A stretch of 64,000 nt of DNA from Leuctra nigra (lineage: Eukaryota; Arthropoda; Insecta; Plecoptera; Leuctridae), in the NCBI GenBank assembly GCA_934045905.1, contig OW203762.1:1922001-1986000 (forward strand), read 5' to 3'. Within the stretch, counting starts at the first letter, position 1. Every line of letters begins with the position of its first letter. The notes under the pieces were generated by a model. It searched no databases and was not told the origin of the DNA. It saw only the letters and a list, made by a program, of their open reading frames with translations. Positions 25,038 through 39,400 of this stretch are shown here, piece after piece. Made by a program: the position numbers and the translations under genes.

Positions 25038-25325
25038 CTACAACAACTAGCACACAGAGAAAGTAACAGCTCTGTGGCTTGATCATTCCAGAGGCAAGTG
25101 TTGGGAAGCTTCCTGCTAATAGAATCCGACAGAAACTAACTGAACAATCAGTCGGAACTAGGAAGGCGGTGATATCTGGTCATTGCCTACAACAACACTA
25201 GCACACCGAGAAAGTAACAGCTCTGTGGTTTGATCATTCCAGAGGCAAGTGTTGGGAAGCTTCCTGCTAATAGAATCCGATAGAAACTAACTGAACAATC
25301 AGTCGGAACTAGGAAGGCGGTGATT
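25038..25325. repeat. 151-bp tandem duplication (two copies)
   Basis: Two adjacent copies of a segment with GAAAGTAACAGCTCTGTGG and GAACAATCAGTCGGAACTAG. The shared landmark AAGTAACAG is at 25061 and 25212. They differ at only a few positions. No function is recognised. Confidence 0.93.
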
Positions 25326-26383
25326 TCGATCTCCATGAGTTACCGAATATCTGTAGGTATAAATATTTCAATAGTGAATAATGCTGGTCAATAGCACACG
25401 TAACTGGCAGTTAAAATATTATGCAAAACAGGGTGAGTGTAAATATATCTTACGAATAGGTAATATATGTACGAGTATACTATTGACAAATAATGTTACG
25501 TATACAGATAACGAGAGAAAAGATGACCTCACACTCCTCACTCCTCTGCATCCTCAACATGTGTGTTGCTAATGCTACTTGTCAAGCCACGTGACCATCA
25601 CGTGATGCATCAACAAGGCCGTGATAGACTGTCAGACAGAGCGAGGGGGTGTAATGACGACACGCGTTGAGAAGCGAGCACATGATGCGCGTGTTTCAGA
25701 ACAAGAACTATGCAGATGAAGACAAGCGAATCAAGCGTCCAAAGACCGGTGATAATATTTTCTTGGAAAAATCTACATTAATTTCAAATGAAATTAAATG
25801 TCATTAAAAATGTCAATAACTCTTGAAATCCTTGATATTGTTGTCTGAAAATTGTCACAAACTCCTAAAATGTAGGTCGTAATAAAAATTAAATATTTAA
25901 AGTAGATCGTCAAACGTTTTAATTTTAGTTTTCAACAAATTAAAAATCTATGCCTACCTTTGACCGCTCTTATGACATTAGTGTGTGTGCAAAATTTCAG
26001 ATCGATTGGTTGAACTTGTTGACCCGGGCATTGCCTATCAACAGAGACAAACACACAGAAGAGTCGTGGCAAGGTTGTCGCTTGTTCTTGCATGTTTTTG
26101 TACAAGTTTCGCTCAAATACCGCTTTATTGATTTGTTGAGTGTACAATTTAATTGTGCAAGACTTTCAATAACATCCATCACTGCCTGTCATGTCAATAG
26201 TTCAGTTCAGATCTAGACTTCTTAGTTCAGTTCATACATAGAGAGTAGCAATGCTTTAAAAGTTCAAGTTTTCTAAAGAAGGATATCAAAACATAAAAGT
26301 TGGAAGAGTTAATATGCATATAAAACTCAAAAACTTAGAAAGCCCAATAAGTGCATTAGATGCGAAGACTCCCTAAATAAATA
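25326..26383. other. Non-coding, no gene seen
   Basis: AT-rich, with paired E-boxes (CACGTG) at 25588-25593 and 25599-25604. About 25900-26040 is a diverged relative of 24885-25035. Frames at 25381-25572 and around 25932-26216 have no domain. Confidence 0.4.
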
Positions 26384-26825
26384 GATTCATGCAGATCATG
26401 CAGAACAAAGCAATGCGGTGTATTCTTAGAGAAAGGAGGATTCATGCAGATCATGCAGAACAAAGCAATGCGGTGTATTCTTAGAGAAAGGAGGATTCAA
26501 CAGATCATGCAGAACAAAGCAATGCGGTGTATTCTTAGAGAAAGGAGGATTCATGCAGATCATGCAGAACAAAGCAATGCGGTGTATTCTTTGAGAAAGG
26601 AGGATTCATGCAGATCATGCAGAACAAAGCAATGCGGTGTATTCTTAGAGAAAGGAGGATTCATGCAGATCATGCAGAACAAAGCAATGCGGTGTATTCT
26701 TAGAGAAAGGAGGATTCATGCAGATCATGCAGAACAAAGCAATGCGGTGTATTCTTAGAGAAAGGAGGATTCATGCAGATCATGCAGAACAAAGCAATGC
26801 GGTGTATTCTTAGAGAAAGGAGGAT
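26384..26825 (+). repeat. 55-bp minisatellite, 8 copies, made from LINE coding sequence
   Basis: Eight 55-bp units (one of 53 bp) containing CAGATCATGCAGAACAAAGC and AATGCGGTGTATTCTTAGAG. In one frame a unit reads QIMQNKAMRCILRERR, the conserved IQNKAMR motif of the C-terminal part of LINE reverse-transcriptase proteins. The rest of that C-terminus follows directly after the last unit. The array is therefore an internal expansion of a LINE gene. Because 55 is not a multiple of three, each unit shifts frame. Confidence 0.95.
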
Positions 26826-27285
26826 GACCTCAACGAGAAGTATGAGAGAAACTTAAATGGTGTACGATCAGAGAAATGGTAGACATAGCTGTTAAAAAAT
26901 TTGTTTTTAAGATTTGTAAAGGGTATATGCCAAAGTATTTTATCATTGAAATCTCTGCATGAACACATGACTCGTCATGCAGATGATTCTTTTCTTAAGC
27001 ATTAACTATAGTAGGTTAAATGACAGTATCTTTTATGAAGGGTTTAGGGATTTTAACAAAATCCCTAGAATAATCAAAGATATCAAAGATGTTCGTGAGT
27101 TTAAGTTGGCTATAACTAAACATGTCAGAAGTGTGAGCAATTAATACGTTGTGTTTTAAATAGTGTTTAGGATGTAGTTTAATAAGTTTTATAAGGAACA
27201 TGTTTACCAAATGAAATGACTGTTTTATCAATTACTATGTAATTCACAAAATGACAATAAAAATATACTGAATACTGAATATACA
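26384..27285 (+). pseudogene. 3' end of a CR1/Jockey-type LINE
   Basis: After the 55-bp array the sequence translates, across three frameshifts, as LKWCTIREMVDIAVKKFVFK, ICKGYMPKYF, SLHEHMTRHADDSFLKH, LNDSIFYEGFRDFNKIPRII, KDIKDVREFKLAITKHV and a stop at 27142-27144. This is the typical end of a CR1/Jockey-group LINE ORF2: a helical C-terminal region after reverse transcriptase, ending with a short acidic/basic segment. The 3' UTR then ends with AATAAA (27256-27261) and an ATACTGA short tandem tail at about 27264-27284, as LINE copies do. It is 5'-truncated in or before the array. Confidence 0.85.
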
Positions 27286-27405
27286 ATTTTCATAATCGTG
27301 AAGGTTATAGACACATTTCTCATACTTCTGTTCTTAGGTACTGGATTATGACATCTTATGAAGAACCCACCACGTTGATGTTCCAATAACATACAATGGG
27401 ACACT

Positions 27406-30400
27406 GCAACATCTTGTTACCAAAGTGACATTCCACGACTTCAAGCAGAACCAATGATTTTGCATCCTAAATGAAGACGAATGTAATAACTGCTGGTTGC
27501 AGTGATAACCCTGGATGAAGTAAGTTGCTAACATCTTGTTTTCAAAGTGACATTCCACGACTTCAAGCAGAACCAATGATTTTGCATCCTAAATGAAGAC
27601 GAATGTAATAACTGCTGGTTGCAGTGATAACCCTGGATGAAGTAAGTTGCTAACATCTTGTTTCCAAAGTGGCATTCCACGACTTCAAGCAGAACCAATT
27701 ATTTTGCATCCTAAATGAAGACGAATGTAATAACTGCTGGTTGCAGTGATAACCCTGGATGAAGTAAGTTGCTAACATCTTGTTTCCAAAGTGACATTCC
27801 ACGACTTCAAGCAGAACCAATGATTTTGCATCCTAAATGAAGACGAATGTAATAACTGCTGGTTGCAGTGATAACCCTGGATGAAGTAAGTTGCTAACAT
27901 CTTGTTTTCAAAGTGACATTCCACGACTTCAAGCAGAACCAATGATTTTGCATCCTAAATGAAGACGAATGTAATAACTGCTGGTTGCAGTGATAACCCT
28001 GGATGAAGTAAGTTGCTAACATCTTGTTTTCAAAGTGACATTCCACGACTTCAAGCAGAACCAATGATTTTGCATCCTAAATGAAGACGAATGTAATAAC
28101 TGCTGGTTGCAGTGATAACCCTGGATGAAGTAAGTTGCTAACATCTTGTTTCCAAAGTGACATTCCACGACTTCAAGCAGAACCAATGATTTTGCATCCT
28201 AAATGAAGACGAATGTAATAACTGCTGGTTGCAGTGATAACCCTGGATGAAGTAAGTTGCTAACATCTTGTTTCCAAAGTGACATTCCACGACTTCAAGC
28301 AAAACCAATGATTTTGCATCCTAAATGAAGACGAATGTAATAACTGCTGGTTGCAGTGATAACCCTGGATGAAGTAAGTTGCTAACATCTTGTTTCCAAA
28401 GTGACATTCCACGACTTCAAACAGAACCAATGATTTTGCATCCTAAATGAAGACGAATGTAATAACTGCTGGTTGCAGTGATAACCCTGGATGAAGTAAG
28501 TTGCTAACATCTTGTTTCCAAAGTGACATTCCACGACTTCAAGCAGAACCAATGATTTTGCATCCTAAATGAAGACGAATGTAATAACTGCTGGTTGCAG
28601 TGATAACCCTGGATGAAGTAAGTTGCTAACATCTTGTTTTCAAAGTGACATTCCACGACTTCAAGCAGAACCAATGATTTTGCATCCTAAATGAAGACGA
28701 ATGTAATAACTGCTGGTTGCAGTGATAACCCTGGATGAAGTAAGTTGCTAACATCTTGTTTCCAAAGTGACATTCCACGACTTCAAGCAGAACCAATGAT
28801 TTTGCATCCAAATAAAGACGAATGTAATAACTGCTGGTTGCAGTGATAACCCTGGATGAAGTAAGTTGCTAACATCTTGTTTTCAAAGTGACATTCCACG
28901 ACTTCAAGCAGAACCAATGATTTTGCATCCTAAATGAAGACGAATGTAATAACTGCTGGTTGCAGTGATAACCCTGGATGAAGTAAGTTGCTAACATCTT
29001 GTTTCCAAAGTGACATTCCACGACTTCAAGCAGAACCAATGATTTTGCATCCTAAATGAAGACGAATGTAATAACTGCTGGTTGCAGTGATAACCCTGGA
29101 TGAAGTAAGTTGCTAACATCTTGTTTTCAAAGTGACATTCCACGACTTCAAGCAGAACCAATGATTTTGCATCCTAAATGAAGACGAATGTAATAACTGC
29201 TGGTTGCAGTGATAACCCTGGATGAAGTAAGTTGCAAAGATCTTGTTTTAAAAGTGACATTCCACGACTTCAAGCAGAACCAATGATTTTGCATCCTAAA
29301 TGAAGACGAATGTAATAACTGCTGGTTGCAGTGATAACCCTGGATGAAGTAAGTTGCTAACATCTTGTTTCCAAAGTGACATTCCACGACTTCAAGCAGA
29401 ACCAATGATTTTGCATCCTAAATGAAGACGAACGTAATAACTGCTGGTTGCAGTGATAACCCTGGATGAAGTAAGTTGCTAACATCTTGTTTCCAAAGTG
29501 ACATTCCACGACTTCAAGCAGAACCAATGATTTTGCATCCTAAATGAAGACGAATGTAATAACTGCTGCAGTGATAACCCTGGATGAAGTAAGTTGCTAA
29601 CATCTTGTTTTTAAAGTGACATTCCACGACTTCAAGCAGAACCAATGATTTTGCATCCTAAATGAAGACGAATGTAATAACTGCTGGTTGCAGTGATAAC
29701 CCTGGATGAAGTAAGTTGCTAACATCTTGTTTTCAAAGTGACATCCCACGACTTCAAGCAGAAATAATGATTTTGCATCCTAAATGAAGACGAATGTAAT
29801 AACTGCTGGTTGCAGTGATAACACTGGATGAAGTAAGTTGCTAACATCTTGTTTTCAAATGGCCATTCCACGACTTCAAGCAGAACCAATGATTTTGCAT
29901 CCTAAATGAAGACGAATGTAATAACTGCTGGTTGCAGTGATAACCCTGGATGAAGTAAGTTGCTAACATCTTGTTTTCAAAGTGACATTCCACGACTTCA
30001 AGCAGAATCAATGATTTTGCATCCTAAATGAAGACGAATGTAATAACTGCTGGTTGCAGTGATAACCCTGGATGAAGTAAGTTGCTAACATCTTGTTTTC
30101 AAAGTGACATTCCACGACTTCAAGCAGAACCAATGATTTTGCATCCTAAATGAAGACGAATGTAATAACTGCTGGTTGCAGTGATAATCCTGGATGAAGT
30201 AAGTTGCTAACATCTTGTTTTCAAAGTGACATTCCACGACTTCAAGCAGAACCAATGATTTTGCATCCTAAATGAAGACGAATGTAATAACTGCTGCAGT
30301 GATAACCCTGGATGAAGTAAGTTGCTAACATCTTGTTTTCAAAGTGACATTCCACGACTTCAAGCAGAACCAATGATTTTGCATCCTAAATGAAGACGAA

Positions 30401-33400
30401 TGTAATAACTGCTGGTTGCAGTGATAACCCTGGATGAAGTAAGTTGCTAACATCTTGTTTTCAAAGTGACATTCCACGACTTCAAGCAGAACCAATGATT
30501 TTGCATCCTAAATGAAGACGAATGTAATAACTGCTGGTTGCAGTGATAACCCTGGATGAAGTAAGTTGCTAACATCTTGTTTTCAAAGTGACATTCCGCG
30601 ACTTCAAGCAGAACCAATGATTTTGCATCCTAAATGAAGACGAATGTTATAATTGCTGGTTGCAGTGATAACCCTGGATGAAGTAAGTTGCTAACATCTT
30701 GTTTTCAAAGTGACATTCCACGACTTCAAGCAGAACCAATGATTTTGCATCCTAAATGAAGACGAATGTAATAACTGCTGGTTGCAGTGATAACCCTGGA
30801 TGAAGTAAGTTGCTAACATCTTGTTTTCAAAGTGACATCCCACGACTTCAAGCAGAACCAATGATTTTGCATCCTAAATGAAGACGAATGTAATAACTGC
30901 TGGTTGCAGTGATAACCCTGGATGAAGTAAGTTGCTAACATCTTGTTTTCAAAGTGACATTCCACGACTTCAAGCAGAACCAATGATTTTGCATCCTAAA
31001 TGAAGACGAATGTAATAACTGCTGGTTGCAGTGATAACCCTGGATGAAGTAAGTTGCTAACATCTTGTTTCCAAAGTGACATTCCACGACTTCAAGCAGA
31101 ACCAATGATTTTGCATCCTAAATGAAGACGAATGTAATAACTGCTGGTTGCAGTGATAACCCTGGATGAAGTAAGTTGCTAACATCTTGTTTTCAAAGTG
31201 ACATTCCACGACTTCAAGCAGAACCAATGATTTTGCATCCTAAATGAAGACGAATGTAATAACTGCTGGTTGCAGTGATAACCCTGGATGAAGTAAGTTG
31301 CTAACATCTTGTTTCCAAAGTGACATTCCACGACTTTAAGCAGAACCAATGATTTTGCATCCAAATAAAGACGAATGTAATAACTGCTGGTTGCAGTGAT
31401 AACCCTGGATGAAGTAAGTTGCTAACATCTTGTTTTCAAAGTGACATTCCACGACTTCAAGCAGAACCAATGATTTTGCATCCTAAATGAAGACGAATGT
31501 AATAACTGCTGGTTGCAGTGATAACCCTGGATGAAGTAAGTTGCTAACATCTTGTTTCCAAAGTGACATTCCACGACTTCAAGCAGAACCAATGATTTTG
31601 CATCCTAAATGAAGACGAATGTAATAACTGCTGGTTGCAGTGATAACCCTGGATGAAGTAAGTTGCTAACATCTTGTTTTCAAAGTGACATTCCACGACT
31701 TCAAGCAGAACCAATGATTTTGCATCCTAAATGAAGACGAATGTAATAACTGCTGGTTGCAGTGATAACCCTGGATGAAGTAAGTTGCAAAGATCTTGTT
31801 TTAAAAGTGACATTCCACGACTTCAAGCAGAACCAATGATTTTGCATCCTAAATGAAGACGAATGTAATAACTGCTGGTTGCAGTGATAACCCTGGATGA
31901 AGTAAGTTGCTAACATCTTGTTTCCAAAGTGACATTCCACGACTTCAAGCAGAACCAATGATTTTGCATCCTAAATGAAGACGAACGTAATAACTGCTGG
32001 TTGCAGTGATAACCCTGGATGAAGTAAGTTGCTAACATCTTGTTTCCAAAGTGACATTCCACGACTTCAAGCAGAACCAATGATTTTGCATCCTAAATGA
32101 AGACGAATGAAATAACTGCTGCAGTGATAACCCTGGATGAAGTAAGTTGCTAACATCTTGTTTTTAAAGTGACATTCCACGACTTCAAGCAGAACCAATG
32201 ATTTTGCATCCTAAATGAAGACGAATGTAATAACTGCTGGTTGCAGTGATAACCCTGGATGAAGTAAGTTGCTAACATCTTGTTTTCAAAGTGACATCCC
32301 ACGACTTCAAGCAGAACCAATGATTTTGCATCCTAAATGAAGACGAATGTAATAACTGCTGGTTGCAGTGATAACACTGGATGAAGTAAGTTGCTAACAT
32401 CTTGTTTTCAAATGGCCATTCCACGACTTCAAGCAGAACCAATGATTTTGCATCCTAAATGAAGACGAATGTAATAACTGCTGGTTGCAGTGATAACCCT
32501 GGATGAAGTAAGTTGCTAACATCTTGTTTTCAAAGTGACATTCCACGACTTCAAGCAGAATCAATGATTTTGCATCCTAAATGAAGACGAATGTAATAAC
32601 TGCTGGTTGCAGTGATAACCCTGGATGAAGTAAGTTGCTAACATCTTGTTTTCAAAGTGACATTCCACGACTTCAAGCAGAACCAATGATTTTGCATCCT
32701 AAATGAAGACGAATGTAATAACTGCTGGTTGCAGTGATAATCCTGGATGAAGTAAGTTGCTAACATCTTGTTTTCAAAGTGACATTCCACGACTTCAAGC
32801 AGAACCAATGATTTTGCATCCTAAATGAAGACGAATGTAATAACTGCTGCAGTGATAACCCTGGATGAAGTAAGTTGCTAACATCTTGTTTTCAAAGTGA
32901 CATTCCACGACTTCAAGCAGAACCAATGATTTTGCATCCTAAATGAAGACGAATGTAATAACTGCTGGTTGCAGTGATAACCCTGGATGAAGTAAGTTGC
33001 TAACATCTTGTTTTCAAAGTGACATTCCACGACTTCAAGCAGAACCAATGATTTTGCATCCTAAATGAAGACGAATGTAATAACTGCTGGTTGCAGTGAT
33101 AACCCTGGATGAAGTAAGTTGCTAACATCTTGTTTTCAAAGTGACATTCCGCGACTTCAAGCAGAACCAATGATTTTGCATCCTAAATGAAGACGAATGT
33201 TATAATTGCTGGTTGCAGTGATAACCCTGGATGAAGTAAGTTGCTAACATCTTGTTTTCAAAGTGACATTCCACGACTTCAAGCAGAACCAATAATTTTG
33301 CATCCTAAATGAAGACGAATGTAATAACTGCTGGTTGCAGTGATAACCCTGGATGAAGTAAGTTGCTAACATCTTGTTTTCAAAGTGACATCCCACGACT

Positions 33401-36400
33401 TCAAGCAGAACCAATGATTTTGCATCCTAAATGAAGACGAATGTAATAACTGCTGGTTGCAGTGATAACCCTGGATGAAGTAAGTTGCTAACATCTTGTT
33501 TTCAAAGTGACATTCCACGACTTCAAGCAGAACCAATGATTTTGCATCCTAAATGAAGACGAATGTAATAACTGCTGGTTGCAGTGATAATCCTGGATGA
33601 AGTAAGTTGCTAACATCTTGTTTTCAAAGTGACATTCCACGACTTCAAGCAGAACCAATGATTTTGCATCCTAAATGAAGACGAATGTAATAACTGCTGG
33701 TTGCAGTGATAACCCTGGATGAAGTAAGTTGCTAACATCTTGTTTTCAAAGTGACATTCCACGACTTCAAGCAGAACCAATGATTTTGCATCCTAAATGA
33801 AGACGAATGTAATAACTGCTGGTTGCAGTGATAACCCTGGATGAAGTAAGTTGCTAACATCTTGTTTTCAAAGTGACATTCCGCGACTTCAAGCAGAACC
33901 AATGATTTTGCATCCTAAATGAAGACGAATGTTATAATTGCTGGTTGCAGTGATAACCCTGGATGAAGTAAGTTGCTAACATCTTGTTTTCAAAGTGACA
34001 TTCCACGACTTCAAGCAGAACCAATGATTTTGCATCCTAAATGAAGACGAATGTAATAACTGCTGGTTGCAGTGATAACCCTGGATGAAGTAAGTTGCTA
34101 ACATCTTGTTTTCAAAGTGACATCCCACGACTTCAAGCAGAACCAATGATTTTGCATCCTAAATGAAGACGAATGTAATAACTGCTGGTTGCAGTGATAA
34201 CCCTGGATGAAGTAAGTTGCTAACATCTTGTTTTCAAAGTGACATTCCACGACTTCAAGCAGAACCAATGATTTTGCATCCTAAATGAAGACGAATGTAA
34301 AAACTGCTGGTTGCAGTGATAATCCTGGATGAAGTAAGTTGCTAACATCTTGTTTTCAAAGTGACATTCCACGACTTCAAGCAGAACCAATGATTTTGCA
34401 TCCTAAATGAAGACGAATGTAATAACTGCTGGTTGCAGTGATAACCCTGGATGAAGTAAGTTGCTAACATCTTGTTTCCAAAGTGACATTCCACGACTTC
34501 AAGCAGAACCAATGATTTTGCATCCTAAATGAAGACGAATGTAATAACTGCTGCAGTGATAACCCTGGATGAAGTAAGTTGCTAACATCTTGTTTTTAAA
34601 GTGACATTCCACGACTTCAAGCAGAACCAATGATTTTGTATCCTAAATGAAGACGAATGTTATAACTGCTGGTTGCAGTGATAACCCTGGATGAAGTAAG
34701 TTGCTAACATCTTGTTTTCAAAGTGACATCCCACGACTTCAAGCAGAACCAATGATTTTGCATCCTAAATGAAGACGAATGTAATAACTGCTGGTTGCAG
34801 TGATAACCCTGGATGAAGTAAGTTGCTAACATCTTGTTTTCAAAGTGACATTCCACGACTTCAAGCAGAACCAATGATTTTGCATCCTAAATGAAGACGA
34901 ATGTAATAACTGCTGGTTGCAGTGATAACCCTGGATGAAGTAAGTTGCTAACATCTTGTTTTCAAAGTGACATTCCACGACTTCAAGCAGAACCAATGAT
35001 TTTGCATCCTAAATGAAGACGAATGTAATAACTGCTGGTTGCAGTGATAACCCTGGATGAAGTAAGTTGCTAACATCTTGTTTTCAAAGTGACATTCCAC
35101 GACTTCAAGCAGAACCAATGATTTTGCATCCTAAATGAAGACGAATGTAATAACTGCTGGTTGCAGTGATAATCCTGGATGAAGTAAGTTGCTAACATCT
35201 TGTTTTCAAAGTGACATTCCACGACTTCAAGCAGAACCAATGATTTTGCATCCTAAATGAAGACGAATGTAATAACTGCTGGTTGCAGTGATAACCCTGG
35301 ATGAAGTAAGTTGCTAACATCTTGTTTTCAAAGTGACATTCCACGACTTCAAGCAGAACCAATGATTTTGCATCCTAAATGAAGACGAATGTAATAACTG
35401 CTGGTTGCAGTGATAACCCTGGATGAAGTAAGTTGCTAACATCTTGTTTCCAAAGTGACATTCCACGACTTCAAGCAGAACCAATGATTTTGCATCCTAA
35501 ATGAAGACGAATGTAATAACTGCTGCAGTGATAACCCTGGATGAAGTAAGTTGCTAACATCTTGTTTTTAAAGTGACATTCCACGACTTCAAGCAGAACC
35601 AATGATTTTGTATCCTAAATGAAGACGAATGTAATAACTGCTGGTTGCAGTGATAACCCTGGATGAAGTAAGTTGCTAACATCTTGTTTTCAAAGTGACA
35701 TCCCACGACTTCAAGCAGAACCAATGATTTTGCATCCTAAATGAAGACGAATGTAATAACTGCTGGTTGCAGTGATAACCCTGGATGAAGTAAGTTGCTA
35801 ACATCTTGTTTTCAAAGTGACATTCCACGACTTCAAGCAGAACCAATGATTTTGCATCCTAAATGAAGACGAATGTAATAACTGCTGGTTGCAGTGATAA
35901 CCCTGGATGAAGTAAGTTGCTAACATCTTGTTTTCAAAGTGACATTCCACGACTTCAAGCAGAACCAATGATTTTGCATCCTAAATGAAGACGAATGTAA
36001 TAACTGCTGGTTGCAGTGATAACCCTGGATGAAGTAAGTTGCTAACATCTTGTTTCCAAAGTGACATTCCACGACTTCAAGCAGAACCAATGATTTTGCA
36101 TCCTAAATGAAGACGAATGTAATAACTGCTGGTTGCAGTGATAACCCTGGATGAAGTAAGTTGCTAACATCTTGTTTTCAAAGTGACATTCCACGACTTC
36201 AAGCAGAACCAATGATTTTGCATCCTAAATGAAGACGAATGTAATAACTGCTGGTTGCAGTGATAACCCTGGATGAAGTAAGTTGCTAACATCTTGTTTT
36301 CAAAGTGACATTCCACGACTTCAAGCAGAACCAATGATTTTGCATCCTAAATGAAGACGAATGTAATAACTGCTGGTTGCAGTGATAACCCTGGATGAAG

Positions 36401-39400
36401 TAAGTTGCTAACATCTTGTTTTCAAAGTGACATTCCACGACTTCAAGCAGAACCAATGATTTTGCATCCTAAATGAAGACGAATGTAATAACTGCTGGTT
36501 GCAGTGATAATCCTGGATGAAGTAAGTTGCTAACATCTTGTTTTCAAAGTGACATTCCACGACTTCAAGCAGAACCAATGATTTTGCATCCTAAATGAAG
36601 ACGAATGTAATAACTGCTGGTTGCAGTGATAACCCTGGATGAAGTAAGTTGCTAACATCTTGTTTTCAAAGTGACATTCCACGACTTCAAGCAGAACCAA
36701 TGATTTTGCATCCTAAATGAAGACGAATGTAATAACTGCTGGTTGCAGTGATAACCCTGGATGAAGTAAGTTGCTAACATCTTGTTTCCAAAGTGACATT
36801 CCACGACTTCAAGCAGAACCAATGATTTTGCATCCTAAATGAAGACGAATGTAATTACTGCTGCAGTGATAACCCTGGATGAAGTAAGTTGCTAACATCT
36901 TGTTTTTAAAGTGACATTCCACGACTTCAAGCAGAACCAATGATTTTGTATCCTAAATGAAGACGAATGTAATAACTGCTGGTTGCAGTGATAACCCTGG
37001 ATGAAGTAAGTTGCTAACATCTTGTTTTCAAAGTGACATCCCACGACTTCAAGCAGAACCAATGATTTTGCATCCTAAATGAAGACGAATGTAATAACTG
37101 CTGGTTGCAGTGATAACCCTGGATGAAGTAAGTTGCTAACATCTTGTTTTCAAAGTGACATTCCACGACTTCAAGCAGAACCAATGATTTTGCATCCTAA
37201 ATGAAGACGAATGTAATAACTGCTGGTTGCAGTGATAACCCTGGATGAAGTAAGTTGCTAACATCTTGTTTTCAAAGTGACATTCCACGACTTCAAGCAG
37301 AACCAATGATTTTGCATCCTAAATGAAGACGAATGTAATAACTGCTGGTTGCAGTGATAACCCTGGATGAAGTAAGTTGCTAACATCTTGTTTCCAAAGT
37401 GACATTCCACGACTTCAAGCAGAACCAATGATTTTGCATCCTAAATGAAGACGAATGTAATAACTGCTGCAGTGATAACCCTGGATGAAGTAAGTTGCTA
37501 ACATCTTGTTTTTAAAGTGACATTCCACGACTTCAAGCAGAACCAATGATTTTGTATCCTAAATGAAGACGAATGTAATAACTGCTGGTTGCAGTGATAA
37601 CCCTGGATGAAGTAAGTTGCTAACATCTTGTTTTCAAAGTGACATCCCACGACTTCAAGCAGAACCAATGATTTTGCATCCTAAATGAAGACGAATGTAA
37701 TAACTGCTGGTTGCAGTGATAACCCTGGATGAAGTAAGTTGCTAACATCTTGTTTTCAAAGTGACATTCCACGACTTCAAGCAGAACCAATGATTTTGCA
37801 TCCTAAATGAAGACGAATGTAATAACTGCTGGTTGCAGTGATAACCCTGGGTGAAGTAAGTTGCTAACATCTTGTTTTCAAAGTGACATTCCACGACTTC
37901 AAGCAGAACCAATGATTTTGCATCCTAAATGAAGACGAATGTAATAACTGCTGGTTGCAGTGATAACCCTGGATGAAGTAAGTTGCTAACATCTTGTTTC
38001 CAAAGTGACATTCCACGACTTCAAGCAGAACCAATGATTTTGCATCCTAAATGAAGACGAATGTAATAACTGCTGGTTGCAGTGATAACCCTGGATGAAG
38101 TAAGTTGCTAACATCTTGTTTTCAAAGTGACATTCCACGACTTCAAGCAGAACCAATGATTTTGCATCCTAAATGAAGACGAATGTAATAACTGCTGGTT
38201 GCAGTGATAACCCTGGATGAAGTAAGTTGCTAACATCTTGTTTTCAAAGTGACATTCCACGACTTCAAGCAGAACCAATGATTTTGCATCCTAAATGAAG
38301 ACGAATGTAATAACTGCTGGTTGCAGTGATAACCCTGGATGAAGTAAGTTGCTAACATCTTGTTTTCAAAGTGACATTCCACGACTTCAAGCAGAACCAA
38401 TGATTTTGCATCCTAAATGAAGACGAATGTAATAACTGCTGGTTGCAGTGATAATCCTGGATGAAGTAAGTTGCTAACATCTTGTTTTCAAAGTGACATT
38501 CCACGACTTCAAGCAGAACCAATGATTTTGCATCCTAAATGAAGACGAATGTAATAACTGCTGGTTGCAGTGATAACCCTGGATGAAGTAAGTTGCTAAC
38601 ATCTTGTTTTCAAAGTGACATTCCACGACTTCAAGCAGAACCAATGATTTTGCATCCTAAATGAAGACGAATGTAATAACTGCTGGTTGCAGTGATAACC
38701 CTGGATGAAGTAAGTTGCTAACATCTTGTTTCCAAAGTGACATTCCACGACTTCAAGCAGAACCAATGATTTTGCATCCTAAATGAAGACGAATGTAATT
38801 ACTGCTGCAGTGATAACCCTGGATGAAGTAAGTTGCTAACATCTTGTTTTTAAAGTGACATTCCACGACTTCAAGCAGAACCAATGATTTTGTATCCTAA
38901 ATGAAGACGAATGTAATAACTGCTGGTTGCAGTGATAACCCTGGATGAAGTAAGTTGCTAACATCTTGTTTTCAAAGTGACATCCCACGACTTCAAGCAG
39001 AACCAATGATTTTGCATCCTAAATGAAGACGAATGTAATAACTGCTGGTTGCAGTGATAACCCTGGATGAAGTAAGTTGCTAACATCTTGTTTTCAAAGT
39101 GACATTCCACGACTTCAAGCAGAACCAATGATTTTGCATCCTAAATGAAGACGAATGTAATAACTGCTGGTTGCAGTGATAACCCTGGATGAAGTAAGTT
39201 GCTAACATCTTGTTTTCAAAGTGACATTCCACGACTTCAAGCAGAACCAATGATTTTGCATCCTAAATGAAGACGAATGTAATAACTGCTGGTTGCAGTG
39301 ATAACCCTGGATGAAGTAAGTTGCTAACATCTTGTTTCCAAAGTGACATTCCACGACTTCAAGCAGAACCAATGATTTTGCATCCTAAATGAAGACGAAT

